A stretch of 64,000 nt of DNA from Papillibacter cinnamivorans DSM 12816 (GTDB taxonomy: Bacteria; Bacillota; Clostridia; Oscillospirales; Oscillospiraceae): contig NZ_FWXW01000005.1 in the NCBI RefSeq assembly GCF_900176335.1, positions 226,669-290,668 of the forward strand. Direction: 5' to 3'. The position numbers and the translations under genes are program-made. The notes under the pieces are model-generated. The model made no database searches. It had not been told where the DNA came from and saw nothing but the letters and a program-made list of their open reading frames with translations. This document shows positions 1-8,239 of the stretch, piece by piece (the stretch's first letter is position 1; each line of letters opens with the position of its first letter).

Positions 1-1
1 C

Positions 2-733
2 AAAACAAAAAACGAATAACAAAAACCAAAGGCACGGCCCAAGGCAAACACAAAAGACCGAAAAAACGAGAGCCCGGAAACGAAGGCCAGTACAATCCCC
101 GCCAAAAAACCAAAAGAGACCCGACGGCAGTCCAAGAACAGCAACAAGAAGTCCGCCACACCATCAGCCAGCAAGCAACCAAAGGAAAACCTGGCCACGA
201 AAAAAGATCCCCAGATGACCGAGCCGACCCAAGACAGAGCAGAACAAAAGAAAGGCCCGACACGGCAAGAGCCGACGGGAAACAACGGCCTGAACCAACA
301 GAAGCCAAAAAACATCGACCCAGCAAAAAACCGCCAAGCCGAAACCACCCAGAAAAGGCAAAAAAGCCGCGAAGGTTCAAACCGGCCCCCCATTCCAAGC
401 GGCCACAAAAAAACTTCCAGGATCACAACCACCCACACCACCCGCGGCACACTGCAAAAACAATACGCCACCCCACACCAGCGAGACGCGCCCACTGCCG
501 GAACAGCGGCACAGACGGCACCAACCCTCACAGAGATACAGAAACCACAAAACAAAAAACAAAAGGAGGAACCGAAAAAGGAAAAAAAAGCCACCAACAG
601 AAACCAACCAATCGGGGAACATCCTCCCGCCAAAAACGCCAAAACCACCCAAGGGCGAATCAACATCCCAAAACACCATAAAGGCAAAACGCCCAACCCC
701 ATTCCACAAACGGCACACGAAACGCAGGTATAA
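2..733 (+). pseudogene. V/A-type ATPase subunit C, 3' part, heavily substituted
   Basis: The frame is open from 20 to the TAA at 731-733, with a TAA at 17-19. The C-terminal residues follow the end of subunit C (family form NIR....GK......IRERLR..YV): here N-I-P, then G-K, then I-P-Q-T-A-H-E-T-Q-V before the stop. The GTATAA end overlaps the start of the F gene by a few bases, the compact junction usual in these operons. About 240 codons of the usual 330 are in the window. Subunit C links the central stalk to the membrane rotor. Most G and T have been replaced by A or C, so the printed protein is very basic and Thr/Pro/Asn-rich and would not function. Upstream identity is weak, and the assignment rests on the C-terminus and gene order. 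Confidence 0.65.
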
Positions 734-1052
734 AACACCAAAGCTAGGACACCCGCACACAGGGCCGAGCAATCAAAAGCCCGCAACACACAGCGGAAGG
801 GCCGAGACCACGACGCACGCCACGCACAAACCGCACCGCCTCGCAAAAGGCAGGAACGCCAACAGAAACGCAACAAAAAAGCGGACCAAAAAACCCCACG
901 CAGAGAGCAAACACGAAAAGAACGAGCCAAACACCACGACAAGACTCAGCCCCGGCAAGCAAACACCCAGGCAGAGCGCCAGGGAGACCCCGCAGAGCCC
1001 AAGGGAACGGGCCGCACCAGCCGATACCATCCAAAACACACCCACAAAAAAA
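726..1052 (+). pseudogene. V/A-type ATPase subunit F, heavily substituted
   Basis: In the frame starting at 726 the first codon is AGG where ATG is expected, followed by Y-K-T-P-K-L-G, matching the family start M-Y-K-I-A-V-I-G. Near the end, residues R-E-R-A-A-P-A-D-T-I (1002-1031) match the family's V-E-R-A-V-G-A-D-I-L. The distance between these landmarks fits the roughly 105-residue F subunit of the central rotor stalk. The start lies inside the end of the C gene, giving the usual overlap. The original stop codon cannot be placed with certainty; it has probably been altered among the A-rich codons at 1044-1061. The middle of the gene is not recognisable. Confidence 0.62.
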
Positions 1053-1065
1053 GCGAAAAAAACAA

Positions 1066-1875
1066 ACGAACAACGCCAGAACTGCAAAAGGAGCACGCCC
1101 ACTCGGTAGCCACGAACGCCAACCCGAACCCAACAGACCAGACGATCGCCCCCACGGCAAGCACCGCCGGAACGGCCAAAGACCGAAGAGAAACCCAGAC
1201 CGACCATCAATACAGCCCCAACAGGAGAACGCCCGCCAAGCGCCAAAAGAAACAATCCACACAACAAACACACCCCATACCACCCACCTGGACCAAAGCA
1301 CCACCAACAACATACACCACCGCACAAACCACCCACCCGAACAAACAAGAGCAAACACAAGCCCCACAAACACAAAAAGCACCGAAGACACCCCCCCGCA
1401 CCGCGAAAAGAAGTCCACCCGACAGCCCACAAGGCAGGCAGGCGCCAACCTCAGAGACCGAAACAGCACCGGGACCCGGAAGCAAAACCCCCCTCGCCTG
1501 CACAAAACCAAGGCGCCCGCGGCCCGGCCACCCAACACATCCGAGAGCAACCCCGGCGAATGTAACGGTACACACCAAATTACCACCCGCACCACCCAGA
1601 AGCAAGAGTCCAAAGCTATCACAATAAAAAAGAAACCGCCGGTCAGCCGCACCCGTCCCGATAACAACAAATACCCAACGACCCCGCCGTCCTGAACCAG
1701 ACAGCACAAAAACGACACCACCTTCCCCAACGCCAACGGCGGAACCGCAAACATCCCAGACCCCTCCGGAACCGGCAAGACAGACCGCCACAATCACTCC
1801 GCCAAACACACAAACCCGGAAATCCCGAAATACACCCACAGCGGCGAAAGCACCAACCAGAGGACCGACGTCATC
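1066..1875 (+). pseudogene. V/A-type ATPase catalytic subunit A, substituted 5' part
   Basis: This is the first 270 codons of atpA, in frame with the clean part downstream; together they give 592 residues, the usual length. The start reads ACG at 1066 instead of ATG. Family landmarks remain: A-R-P-L...E at 1093-1116 (family AGPLVVAE), R-P-S-I-Q at 1204-1218 (RASIQ), T-R-Q...D-T-T-F-P at 1696-1728 (TGQ..DTFFP), G-G-T-A-N-I-P-D-P-S-G-T-G-K-T at 1738-1782 (family GGTAA.PGPFGSGKT, the Walker A loop) and A-K-H-T-N-P-E-I at 1801-1824 (AKWADAEI). One in-frame stop, TGA at 1693, interrupts it. No insertion or deletion is needed. As printed the gene could not make a working subunit. Confidence 0.8.
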
Positions 1876-2844
1876 ATGGAGATCCCCGAACCAAAGGACC
1901 CGCGCACGGGCAAAAACAGCAGAAAGCGTACTGTTTTGATCGCCAACACCTCCGACATGCCCGTGGCGGCCCGTGAGGCTTCCATCTACACCGGAATCAC
2001 CATCGCCGAGTACTTCCGCGACATGGGTTACGCCGTGGCCGTCATCGCAGACTCCACTTCCCGCTGGGCCGAAGCCCTGCGTGAAATGTCCGGACGTCTG
2101 GAGGAAATGCCCGGCGAAGAAGGCTACCCCGCATACCTCGGCACCCGCCTTGCGCAGTTCTATGAGCGCGCCGGCTGCGTTGTCTGCAACGGCAGCGATG
2201 ACGGCCGCACCGGATCCCTCACCGCCATCGGCGCGGTCTCCCCTCCCGGCGGCGATATTTCCGAGCCGGTTTCCCAGGGCACCATGCGCATCGTAAAGGT
2301 TTTCTGGGGCCTCGACTCCGCGCTGGCTTACCGGCGCCACTTCCCCGCCATCAACTGGCTTAACTCCTATTCCCTCTATCTCAACTCCATGAAGGAATGG
2401 TTTGACGAGAATATCGGCCGTGAGTTCATGCAGAACCGGGCCAAGGCCATGAGCCTCCTGCAGGAGGAAGCTCAGCTCCAGGAAATCGTCAAACTGGTGG
2501 GCCAGGATTCCCTTTCCGCCGCCGACCAGCTGACGTTGGAAACGGCCAAGATGATCCGCGAAGACTTCCTGCAGCAGAACGCCTTCCTGGACATCGACTG
2601 GTACTCCTCCTATGACAGGCAGTTCAAGCTTCTGGCGCTCATTCTCAAATACGACAGGCTTTGCCGCGCCGCTTTGGAAAAGGGCGGGGATCTGGAGGCC
2701 ATGTTCAGCATTCCCAGCCGGGAAAAGATCGGCCGCGCCAAGAGCGTTCCTCCGGAGGAATATCCCGAGGTGTATGCCGGAATTGAGCGCAGCATGGAAG
2801 CGGAGATCGAAGCGATCGCCGTGAAAGGAGGCAGTGGAGAATGA
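1876..2844 (+). CDS. atpA: V/A-type ATPase catalytic subunit A, intact 3' part
   Basis: This is the readable C-terminal 322 residues of the catalytic A subunit, which hydrolyses or makes ATP in the V1/A1 head and here probably couples to H+ or Na+ movement. The sequence is typical from about 1924 on: [20 protein letters not shown], then [14 protein letters not shown] with the Walker B region, [21 protein letters not shown] and the C-terminal helical domain. The ATG at 1876 is an internal methionine and not the biological start, which aligns to 1066. The stop overlaps the start of atpB (ATGA, 2841-2844), as expected for translational coupling. The codons up to 1923 still carry the abnormal substitutions. 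Confidence 0.93.
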   Translation: MEIPEPKDPRTGKNSRKRTVLIANTSDMPVAAREASIYTGITIAEYFRDMGYAVAVIADSTSRWAEALREMSGRLEEMPGEEGYPAYLGTRLAQFYERAGCVVCNGSDDGRTGSLTAIGAVSPPGGDISEPVSQGTMRIVKVFWGLDSALAYRRHFPAINWLNSYSLYLNSMKEWFDENIGREFMQNRAKAMSLLQEEAQLQEIVKLVGQDSLSAADQLTLETAKMIREDFLQQNAFLDIDWYSSYDRQFKLLALILKYDRLCRAALEKGGDLEAMFSIPSREKIGRAKSVPPEEYPEVYAGIERSMEAEIEAIAVKGGSGE

Positions 2845-4217
2845 TCAAGGAATACCGTACCATAAACGAAGTATCCGGCCCGCTGATGGTTGTCCGCAAG
2901 GTCGACGGCGTCACATACGACGAACTGGCGGAAATCGAGCTGCCGGACGGTTCCGTCCGCCGGTGCAAGGTGCTGGAAGTGGACGGGGACAACGCCGTGG
3001 TTCAGCTCTTTGAAAGCTCCGCAGGCATCAACCTCGCCCAGAGCAAAATCCGTTTCCTGGGCCACAGCCTTGAGCTGGCGGTGTCCGGCGACATGCTGGG
3101 CCGGGTGTTCGACGGAATGGGACATCCCATCGACGGCGGCCCCGAGATTCTGGCGGAAGCCCACCGGGATATCAACGGCCTTCCCATGAACCCCGCTGCC
3201 CGGGACTACCCCTCCGAGTTCATTCAGACGGGTATCTCCACCATCGACGGCCTGAACACCCTGGTCCGCGGCCAGAAGCTGCCCATCTTCTCCGGATCGG
3301 GCCTTCCCCACGCAAATCTGGCAGCACAAATCGCCCGTCAGGCGAAAGTGCTGGGTTCCGACAGCAACTTCGCCGTGGTATTCGCCGCGGTGGGCATCAC
3401 CTTCGAGGAATCCGAATTCTTCGTTCAGGAATTCCGCCGCACCGGCGCCATCGACCGTACGGTTCTGTTTACCAACCTGGCCGACGACCCCGCCGTCGAG
3501 CGTATCGCCACCCCGCGTATGGCTTTGACCGCCGCGGAATACCTGGCTTTCGACCGGGGCATGCACGTTCTGGTCATCATCACCGACATCACCAACTACG
3601 CAGAGGCCCTGCGTGAGGTTTCCGCCGCCCGTAAAGAGGTCCCCGGACGCCGCGGCTACCCCGGATACCTGTACACCGACCTTGCCACCATGTATGAGCG
3701 GGCCGGCCGCCGCAGGGGCTTTGAAGGCTCCATCACCATGATCCCCATCCTGACGATGCCCGAAGACGACAAGACGCACCCCATTCCGGACCTTACGGGC
3801 TACATTACCGAGGGCCAGATCATCCTCTCCCGTGAGCTCTACCGGAAGGGAATCATTCCCCCCGTGGACGTTCTCCCCTCTCTGTCCCGTCTGAAGGACA
3901 AGGGCATCGGTGTGGGAAAAACCCGGGAGGATCACTCCGGAACCATGAACCAGCTTTTCGCGGCCTATGCAACCGGCAAAGAGGCCAAGGAGCTCATGAC
4001 CATCCTGGGCGAATCCGCCCTGAGTTCCACCGATCTTCTCTATGCCAAGTTTGCAGACGAATTTGAAAAGCGCTATGTGGCCCAGGGGAACGACGAAAAC
4101 CGCTCCATCGATGAAACACTGGATCTCGGCTGGGAGCTTTTGTCCATTCTGCCGGTCACCGAGCTCAAGCGCATCAAGCCGGAGTATATCGAGAAATATC
4201 TTCCCAAGAAAAAGTAA
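2841..4217 (+). CDS. atpB: V/A-type ATPase regulatory subunit B
   Basis: This 458-residue protein is the non-catalytic B subunit that alternates with A in the ATPase head. It has the family's N-terminal beta-barrel ([18 protein letters not shown]), the stretch [15 protein letters not shown], and [20 protein letters not shown] where a P-loop would sit in the A subunit, so it should bind nucleotide without hydrolysing it. [20 protein letters not shown] and [20 protein letters not shown] follow, then the C-terminal helical domain. Length and order are normal. It overlaps atpA by 4 bp and is followed 15 bp later by atpD, behind a clear GGGAGGAG ribosome-binding site. Base usage is normal, unlike the tract to its left. 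Confidence 0.97.
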   Translation: MIKEYRTINEVSGPLMVVRKVDGVTYDELAEIELPDGSVRRCKVLEVDGDNAVVQLFESSAGINLAQSKIRFLGHSLELAVSGDMLGRVFDGMGHPIDGGPEILAEAHRDINGLPMNPAARDYPSEFIQTGISTIDGLNTLVRGQKLPIFSGSGLPHANLAAQIARQAKVLGSDSNFAVVFAAVGITFEESEFFVQEFRRTGAIDRTVLFTNLADDPAVERIATPRMALTAAEYLAFDRGMHVLVIITDITNYAEALREVSAARKEVPGRRGYPGYLYTDLATMYERAGRRRGFEGSITMIPILTMPEDDKTHPIPDLTGYITEGQIILSRELYRKGIIPPVDVLPSLSRLKDKGIGVGKTREDHSGTMNQLFAAYATGKEAKELMTILGESALSSTDLLYAKFADEFEKRYVAQGNDENRSIDETLDLGWELLSILPVTELKRIKPEYIEKYLPKKK

Positions 4218-4232
4218 GGGAGGAGTGACGTA

Positions 4233-4895
4233 ATGGCTTCCGCAACCGTCAACCCTACCAGAATGGAGCTTACCAAGCTCAAAAACCGTCTGAAAACCGC
4301 AACCCGCGGCCATAAACTGCTGAAAGATAAGCGGGATGAGCTGATGAAGCGCTTCCTCGAGATCGTGCGGCAGAACAGGGCCCTGCGGCGCAAGGTGGAA
4401 GCGGGCCTTGAACAGGCCAACGCGTCCTTTACCGTGGCCTCCGCCATCATGTCTCCGGAAATGCTGGAGCAGTCGCTTCTCTATCCGAAGCAGAGCGTGG
4501 AGCTGAACATGAGTTTTCAGAACATCATGAGCGTGGACGTTCCGATCTACGAGTTTAAAACCAAGAACAGCGATCCCAGTGAAATCTATCCCTACGGCTT
4601 TGCCATGACTTCCGGAGAGCTGGATAACGCTCTGGACGCTTTGAGCCATGTGTTCAACGACATGCTGGAGCTTGCCCAGGTGGAAAAAACCATGCAGCTT
4701 CTGGCTCAGGATATCGAAAAGACCCGCCGCCGCGTCAACGCTCTGGAATATGTCATGATTCCGGAGATGGAAGAAAAAATCAAGTACATCAGCATGAAGC
4801 TGGAGGAAAACGAACGCGGCAATATTACCCGCCTCATGAAGGTCAAGGAAATGATTCTGGAAGAGGCGCACCATTACAACGAACAGGAAGCGTAA
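4233..4895 (+). CDS. atpD: V/A-type ATPase central stalk subunit D
   Basis: The 220-residue product is the long coiled-coil D subunit forming the rotating central shaft. The N-terminus shows the family signature (NPTRMELTKLKNRLKTATRG, then HKLLKDKRDEL), and the C-terminal third returns as a second long helix (RRVNALEYVMIPEMEEKIKY). There are no membrane segments. It is the last gene of the ATPase operon: a strong hairpin terminator starts 10 bp after the stop. GGGAGGAG lies upstream of the ATG. Confidence 0.96.
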   Translation: MASATVNPTRMELTKLKNRLKTATRGHKLLKDKRDELMKRFLEIVRQNRALRRKVEAGLEQANASFTVASAIMSPEMLEQSLLYPKQSVELNMSFQNIMSVDVPIYEFKTKNSDPSEIYPYGFAMTSGELDNALDALSHVFNDMLELAQVEKTMQLLAQDIEKTRRRVNALEYVMIPEMEEKIKYISMKLEENERGNITRLMKVKEMILEEAHHYNEQEA

Positions 4896-4905
4896 CCCCG
4901 TCACA

Positions 4906-4945
4906 AGACCGCCGGAGGAAAATTTCCTCCGGTGGTCTTGATTTT
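4906..4945 (+). terminator. Intrinsic terminator of the ATPase operon
   Basis: A perfect hairpin of about 15 bp, apart from one G-U pair (AAGACCGCCGGAGGA paired with TCCTCCGGTGGTCTT), is followed by a T-rich run, 10 bp after the atpD stop. Confidence 0.85.
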
Positions 4946-5011
4946 ATCGAAAGACATTTCGGCCAACGGAAGCATTCTGCCAAATCTCGGCGATCCGAAG
5001 TGATTCCGCAG

Positions 5012-5040
5012 GGGAAGGCTCTTGCCTTCCCTCTTTCGTT
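5012..5040 (+). terminator. Second hairpin terminator after the ATPase operon
   Basis: GGGAAGGC and GCCTTCCC pair around a TCTT loop and are followed by TCTTTCGTTT. It may be a back-up terminator to the one at 4906. Confidence 0.55.
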
Positions 5041-5119
5041 TATCCGGCGTCCCTTGCTTTTTATTACAAAATATTGCAGGTATCCTTTGCCAGGATTGGT
5101 GTTTCCGCCACAAATATTC

Positions 5120-5148
5120 TTGACAGATTCCGCCAATGGTTATATCAT
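5120..5148 (+). promoter_or_regulatory. Probable sigma-A promoter for the AtoE-like transporter
   Basis: TTGACA (5120-5125) and TATCAT (5143-5148) are spaced by 17 bp. Transcription would start near 5155 and leave a leader of about 420 nt before the atoE start at 5573. The leader holds a hairpin at 5382-5399 (CCGCG/CGCGG), another at about 5443-5460 (CCCTCC/GGAGGG) and a possible 42-codon reading frame (5433-5561) ending 11 bp before atoE. I see no known riboswitch in it. Confidence 0.6.
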
Positions 5149-5572
5149 GATAATGGTATTTTTCAATTCGTTGATCCGGCGTTTCCGGTTCAATCGGAGC
5201 TTTTTTATACATATGTTAGATATTTGTATTGCCCGTAGCAGATTCGGCGATGTTTGCACCGCTCCTTTCCCGTTGGGCAACTTTCCCCCTCCTATTCAGC
5301 AGAAGGCATCTTTTCTGTAAATTGGGAGGGAATTTTGTACCTTTAAAGAAGCAGCATTCCCTGCTCTTTGTAACGATTAGGCCCGCGTTGAACCGCGGGA
5401 TTCATTGGCTTATTTTAAAGCTCGAAAAAGCAATGAAAACATCCCTCCGCAGAAGGAGGGGCAGGCCTGATTGTAAACTGCAATGGATGGAGGTGATTTT
5501 GGACAGGGACAGCGCGCAGAGACACCGGTCTTTTGAAAGCAAGCAGATTCAAATCGACTGAGGAGGGTAATC

Positions 5573-6952
5573 ATGCGAAACGGTATTCGTAAAGCAATCG
5601 AAAAGCTCAATTTCGGCATGGACAAGGTAATCCCGGATTCCTTTATCTTCGCTGTCATACTGACCGTCATCGTCTATCTGATGGGCATTTTAATTGCGAA
5701 ATCCACTCCCTTTGACATGCTCAAGTACTGGGCCGAGGGATTCTGGAACTTCCTGAGCTTCGGCATGCAGATGACTTTGGTGCTGGCCACCGGCTTCACC
5801 CTGGGCACATCCCCCGCTGGCGAAAGATTTTTAAAAACACTTTCAAAAATTCCCAAAAATTCCCTACAGGCGGTTATTTTCATCGCCCTGGTTTCCGCTA
5901 TTGTAAACACCTTCCATTGGGGCCTTGGAATGATCGTCCCGGCGTTTCTGGTTCGCGAGCTTGCAAAGAACCTTAAACGGCTGGACTTTAAGCTTCTTGT
6001 TGCCGCGGCCTATGCGGGCACCATCGGCGGCGGCCTGGGCTTCTCAGGCTCGGAGTTTCTCATCGTCAACGCCAAGGGTCACTTCCTTGAAGCCGTTATG
6101 GGCGTTCTGAACTACGGTCTTACTGTTCTGTATCCCGCGCAGATCATTCCGTACGTCATCTGCGTCATCATCCTGGCTCCCCTGCTGTGGTTCCTGGTCC
6201 ATCCCGCAGAGGAAAAGACTCCTCTTATTGATCCGGCCATACAGAAAAGATTCTTCGATCAGGACGCCAAAGCCGAGGAAGCCAAGGCCAATGCCAAGGC
6301 TTTTAAAGACATGACTGTAGCTGAAAAGCTGGATAGCAGCCCCGTGTTCAACCTGCTGGTCTCCGTGCCGGGCTTGATTTACTTTGGATACTGGGTCTCA
6401 GTCAACGGTCTTAACATGACCCTGAATATCCTGAACTTCCTTCTTCTGATGCTGGGCATCCTGCTCCACTGGACTCCCAGAAGCATGATCAGCGCTTTCG
6501 AGGAGGGCACCAGGAACGCATTCGGCATTGTGCTGCAGTTCCCCTTCTATGCCGGTATTCAGGGCATGATGGGCTCCTCCGGACTGATTGTCATCATAGC
6601 CAATGCCTTCGTCAGCATTTCCACTCCTGTTACCTACCCCATCTGGAACTATTTCAGCGCCTCGCTGGTCAACCTCTTCGTCCCGTCCTCCGGCGGCATT
6701 TTCATGATTCAGGGGCCTGTTATGATGCAGGCCGGCGCATCCCTTGGCCTGCCGGCCAACGAAACTCTCATTGCATTCACCGCCGGCGAAACCATCAGCA
6801 ATGTCATCCAGCCGTTCTGGGCGATACCGCTTTTGGGCATCGTCGGCCTGAAGATGCGCGACATCATGGGTTACTGTATCGTGGCGTACATCCTATATAC
6901 GATCATATACCTCATTTCCTTCGCAACACTTTTTGCCGGCGCAGGAATGTAA
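5573..6952 (+). CDS. atoE: AtoE-family short-chain fatty acid transporter
   Basis: The 459-residue polytopic membrane protein matches the AtoE family (short-chain fatty acid uptake; E. coli AtoE is about 440 residues). Visible family stretches are WAEGFWNFLSFGMQMTLVLA near residue 55, NTFHWGLGMIVPAFLVRELA near residue 105, and GGGLGFSGSEF. About ten to twelve hydrophobic segments are present. The start is set by GAGGAGG eight bases upstream. It stands alone between a promoter at 5120 and a terminator at 6969. A role in moving butyrate, acetoacetate or a similar acid would suit the acyl-CoA genes further right in the window, but that link is inferred. Confidence 0.88.
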   Translation: MRNGIRKAIEKLNFGMDKVIPDSFIFAVILTVIVYLMGILIAKSTPFDMLKYWAEGFWNFLSFGMQMTLVLATGFTLGTSPAGERFLKTLSKIPKNSLQAVIFIALVSAIVNTFHWGLGMIVPAFLVRELAKNLKRLDFKLLVAAAYAGTIGGGLGFSGSEFLIVNAKGHFLEAVMGVLNYGLTVLYPAQIIPYVICVIILAPLLWFLVHPAEEKTPLIDPAIQKRFFDQDAKAEEAKANAKAFKDMTVAEKLDSSPVFNLLVSVPGLIYFGYWVSVNGLNMTLNILNFLLLMLGILLHWTPRSMISAFEEGTRNAFGIVLQFPFYAGIQGMMGSSGLIVIIANAFVSISTPVTYPIWNYFSASLVNLFVPSSGGIFMIQGPVMMQAGASLGLPANETLIAFTAGETISNVIQPFWAIPLLGIVGLKMRDIMGYCIVAYILYTIIYLISFATLFAGAGM

Positions 6953-6968
6953 CCACAAGTTTTTTTCC

Positions 6969-6996
6969 AAACGGGAGGGCTTTCGCCCTCCCGTTT
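6969..6996 (+). terminator. Terminator after the AtoE-like gene
   Basis: AAACGGGAGGGC and GCCCTCCCGTTT form a perfect 12-bp stem around a 4-base loop, 16 bp after the stop codon. Confidence 0.8.
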
Positions 6997-7002
6997 GAGC
7001 TT

Positions 7003-7196
7003 GTTGAAAGAGGCGGAACACCTTTTTCAACAAAAAACTTGCAGTCTGCCGCGCGCCTCGCCGACCGCCGAAAGCGGACGGTTCGACGCTTGCAGCCTGA
7101 GAAGTATTTTCTGGCACGTACACGCCGCGCCCTAAAATGATCTGATTTTATTTCGCCGATCCGGCGGCGAAACTCTGCAAGGCATTTTCGACAGAC
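7003..7196. repeat. Interspersed intergenic repeat, copy 1
   Basis: The 158-bp core (7039-7196) recurs at 17927-18084 with about a dozen mismatches and no length change, roughly 92 percent identity by eye. The core contains hairpins, e.g. CCGACCGC/GCGGACGG and TTCGCCG/CGGCGGCGAA. A further hairpin at about 7003-7035 (TTGTTGAAAGAGG paired with CCTTTTTCAACAA) precedes it. Both copies lie just past the terminator of a plus-strand gene. It could be a miniature mobile element or a structured RNA. A minus-strand frame through it is shared by both copies but looks basic and unconvincing as a protein. Confidence 0.75.
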
Positions 7197-7204
7197 AGAA
7201 AACA

Positions 7205-7228
7205 AGAGGGCTTTGGCCCTCTCGTTTC
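7205..7228. terminator. Small hairpin with T-rich tail
   Basis: AGAGGGC pairs with GCCCTCT around a short loop, followed by CGTTTCCTG and a T-rich run to 7242. It closes the right side of repeat copy 1. Confidence 0.4.
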
Positions 7229-7277
7229 CTGTTCTCTTTTTTTATAAACGCAGTTTACGACGATTTTCCGGTTATTC

Positions 7278-7306
7278 TTGTCAATTACGCAGAAAGGCGC
7301 TATACT
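7278..7306 (+). promoter_or_regulatory. Sigma-A promoter for the deaminase gene
   Basis: TTGTCA (7278-7283) and TATACT (7301-7306) are separated by 17 bp. The start codon of the deaminase lies about 90 bp further on. Confidence 0.65.
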
Positions 7307-7400
7307 GTATTAAAGCGGTAAATTTCAGATCCATACCAGTACGACCGCAGCGCAGAGGGCTGTATTTCCACGTCCAATTTTTATTCAAGGAGGCCTCCCT

Positions 7401-7886
7401 ATGGAACGAATCGACAAGGAAAATTATTACCTGGACATTGCCGAAACCGTGCTGGAACGCGCCACCTGCCTTCGGCGCAATTACGGCGCCATCATCGTGC
7501 TCAACGATGAAATCGTTTCCACCGGGTACAGCGGTGCGCCCCGGGGCCGGGCAAACTGCGTGGATCTGGGCTACTGCATCCGGGAACAGCTGAAGGTTCC
7601 CTCCGGGGAGCGGTACGAACTGTGCCGCTCCGTACACGCGGAAGCAAACGCCATCATTTCCGCGGCGCGGCGCGACATGCTGGGGGCCACCATGTATCTG
7701 GTGGGGCGGGACGCCAAGACGGGCGAACTGGTGCAGGACGCCACCTCCTGCTCCATGTGCCGCAGGCTCATCATCAACGCGGGCCTCAAACGGGTGGTGA
7801 TCCGCAACACAGAGGACTCCTACACCGTCGTAAACGTCAGGGACTGGGTCTTCGAGGACGACTCTCTGCTCAACGGTCTGGGCTGA
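7401..7886 (+). CDS. Deoxycytidylate deaminase family protein (ComEB-like)
   Basis: This 161-residue protein carries the zinc-dependent cytidine/deoxycytidylate deaminase fold. The HAE motif lies at residues 79-81 (VHAEAN), with the zinc-binding cysteines in CSMC at 117-120. The GYSGAPRG stretch near residue 42 is typical of dCMP deaminases. Such enzymes convert dCMP to dUMP for thymidylate synthesis; the related ComEB is named from competence operons but no competence gene is nearby. AAGGAGG lies upstream of the ATG, and the gene has its own promoter and a terminator at 7933, so it looks monocistronic. Confidence 0.88.
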   Translation: MERIDKENYYLDIAETVLERATCLRRNYGAIIVLNDEIVSTGYSGAPRGRANCVDLGYCIREQLKVPSGERYELCRSVHAEANAIISAARRDMLGATMYLVGRDAKTGELVQDATSCSMCRRLIINAGLKRVVIRNTEDSYTVVNVRDWVFEDDSLLNGLG

Positions 7887-7932
7887 CTGCATTCCCTGCA
7901 AACCCCCTCTTTCCGACATGAACATAAAAAAC

Positions 7933-7965
7933 AAACCCCGCCCGGGTCCCGGGCGGGGTTTTCGG
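7933..7965. terminator. Bidirectional terminator between the deaminase gene and rpsR
   Basis: AAACCCCGCCCGGG and CCCGGGCGGGGTTT form a long perfect stem with T on one side and A on the other. It can end both the plus-strand deaminase transcript and the minus-strand rpsF operon. Confidence 0.85.
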
Positions 7966-7966
7966 C

Positions 7967-8215
7967 TTATTCGGTGATAAAGGGCAGAAGCGCGATCTGT
8001 CTGGCCCTCTTGATGGCCTCGGTCAGCTGACGCTGATGCATGGCGCAAGTCCCTGTCGTTCTGCGGGGCAGAATCTTGGACCGCTCGGAAATATAGCGGC
8101 GCAGCTTGACGGTGTCTTTATAATCGATATGCTCCACCTTGTCCACGCAGAAGGTGCAGACCTTCCTGCGCTTGCGGGAGCGCATGTTTTTCTCTCTGTC
8201 CGCGGGTGCCGGCAT
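7967..8215 (-). CDS. rpsR: 30S ribosomal protein S18
   Basis: The 82-residue basic protein has the S18 core: [15 protein letters not shown], then [18 protein letters not shown] and the C-terminal [14 protein letters not shown]18 binds S6 on the platform of the small ribosomal subunit. The two cysteines of CTFC could hold zinc, as in some S18 variants. It is the last gene of the conserved rpsF-ssb-rpsR operon and ends next to a terminator. Confidence 0.97.
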   Translation of the reverse strand: MPAPADREKNMRSRKRRKVCTFCVDKVEHIDYKDTVKLRRYISERSKILPRRTTGTCAMHQRQLTEAIKRARQIALLPFITE

Positions 8216-8239
8216 ATGTGGTACCTCCTTTTTTCAATA

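Larger units (their letters stand above)
1..1923. other. T/G-depleted, A/C-enriched tract over the ATPase genes
   Basis: On the given strand T nearly vanishes: the first 60 bases hold one T, and so do bases 841-900, against twelve in bases 1981-2040. A and C are in large excess. The change ends abruptly near 1923, inside the subunit A gene. Reading frames, gene lengths and gene overlaps of ATPase subunits C, F and A can still be followed through it, so it is a substituted version of a normal operon and not foreign DNA. The substitutions are mostly G or T to A or C on this strand, with no indel needed in subunit A. A base-calling or assembly fault is the simplest explanation; a strand-biased mutagenic process is the alternative. 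Confidence 0.85.

Noticed and set aside
377..1793. Long minus-strand frames in the left tract, up to about 350 codons
   Set aside because: They are open only because the plus strand lacks T, so their stop codons are rare. They encode Trp/Cys/Phe/Val-rich sequence unlike any protein, and a plus-strand reading of ATPase genes explains the DNA.
1207..2340. A 377-codon minus-strand frame across atpA
   Set aside because: It lies opposite the clear plus-strand atpA reading, and its composition is that of a shadow frame.
2610..4904. A 764-codon minus-strand frame across atpB and atpD
   Set aside because: It is antisense to well-recognised genes and lacks family features; high GC gives long shadow frames here.
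5360..5480. T-box-like sequence GTTGAACCGCGGGAT in the atoE leader
   Set aside because: It resembles the T-box antiterminator bases, but no stem I or specifier loop lies upstream and the pairing differs, so a T-box is not supported.
6912..7205. Minus-strand basic frames through repeat copy 1 (and 17644-18150 through copy 2)
   Set aside because: The two translated products look alike only because the DNA is repeated; changes do not clearly favour synonymous positions and no start site is convincing.
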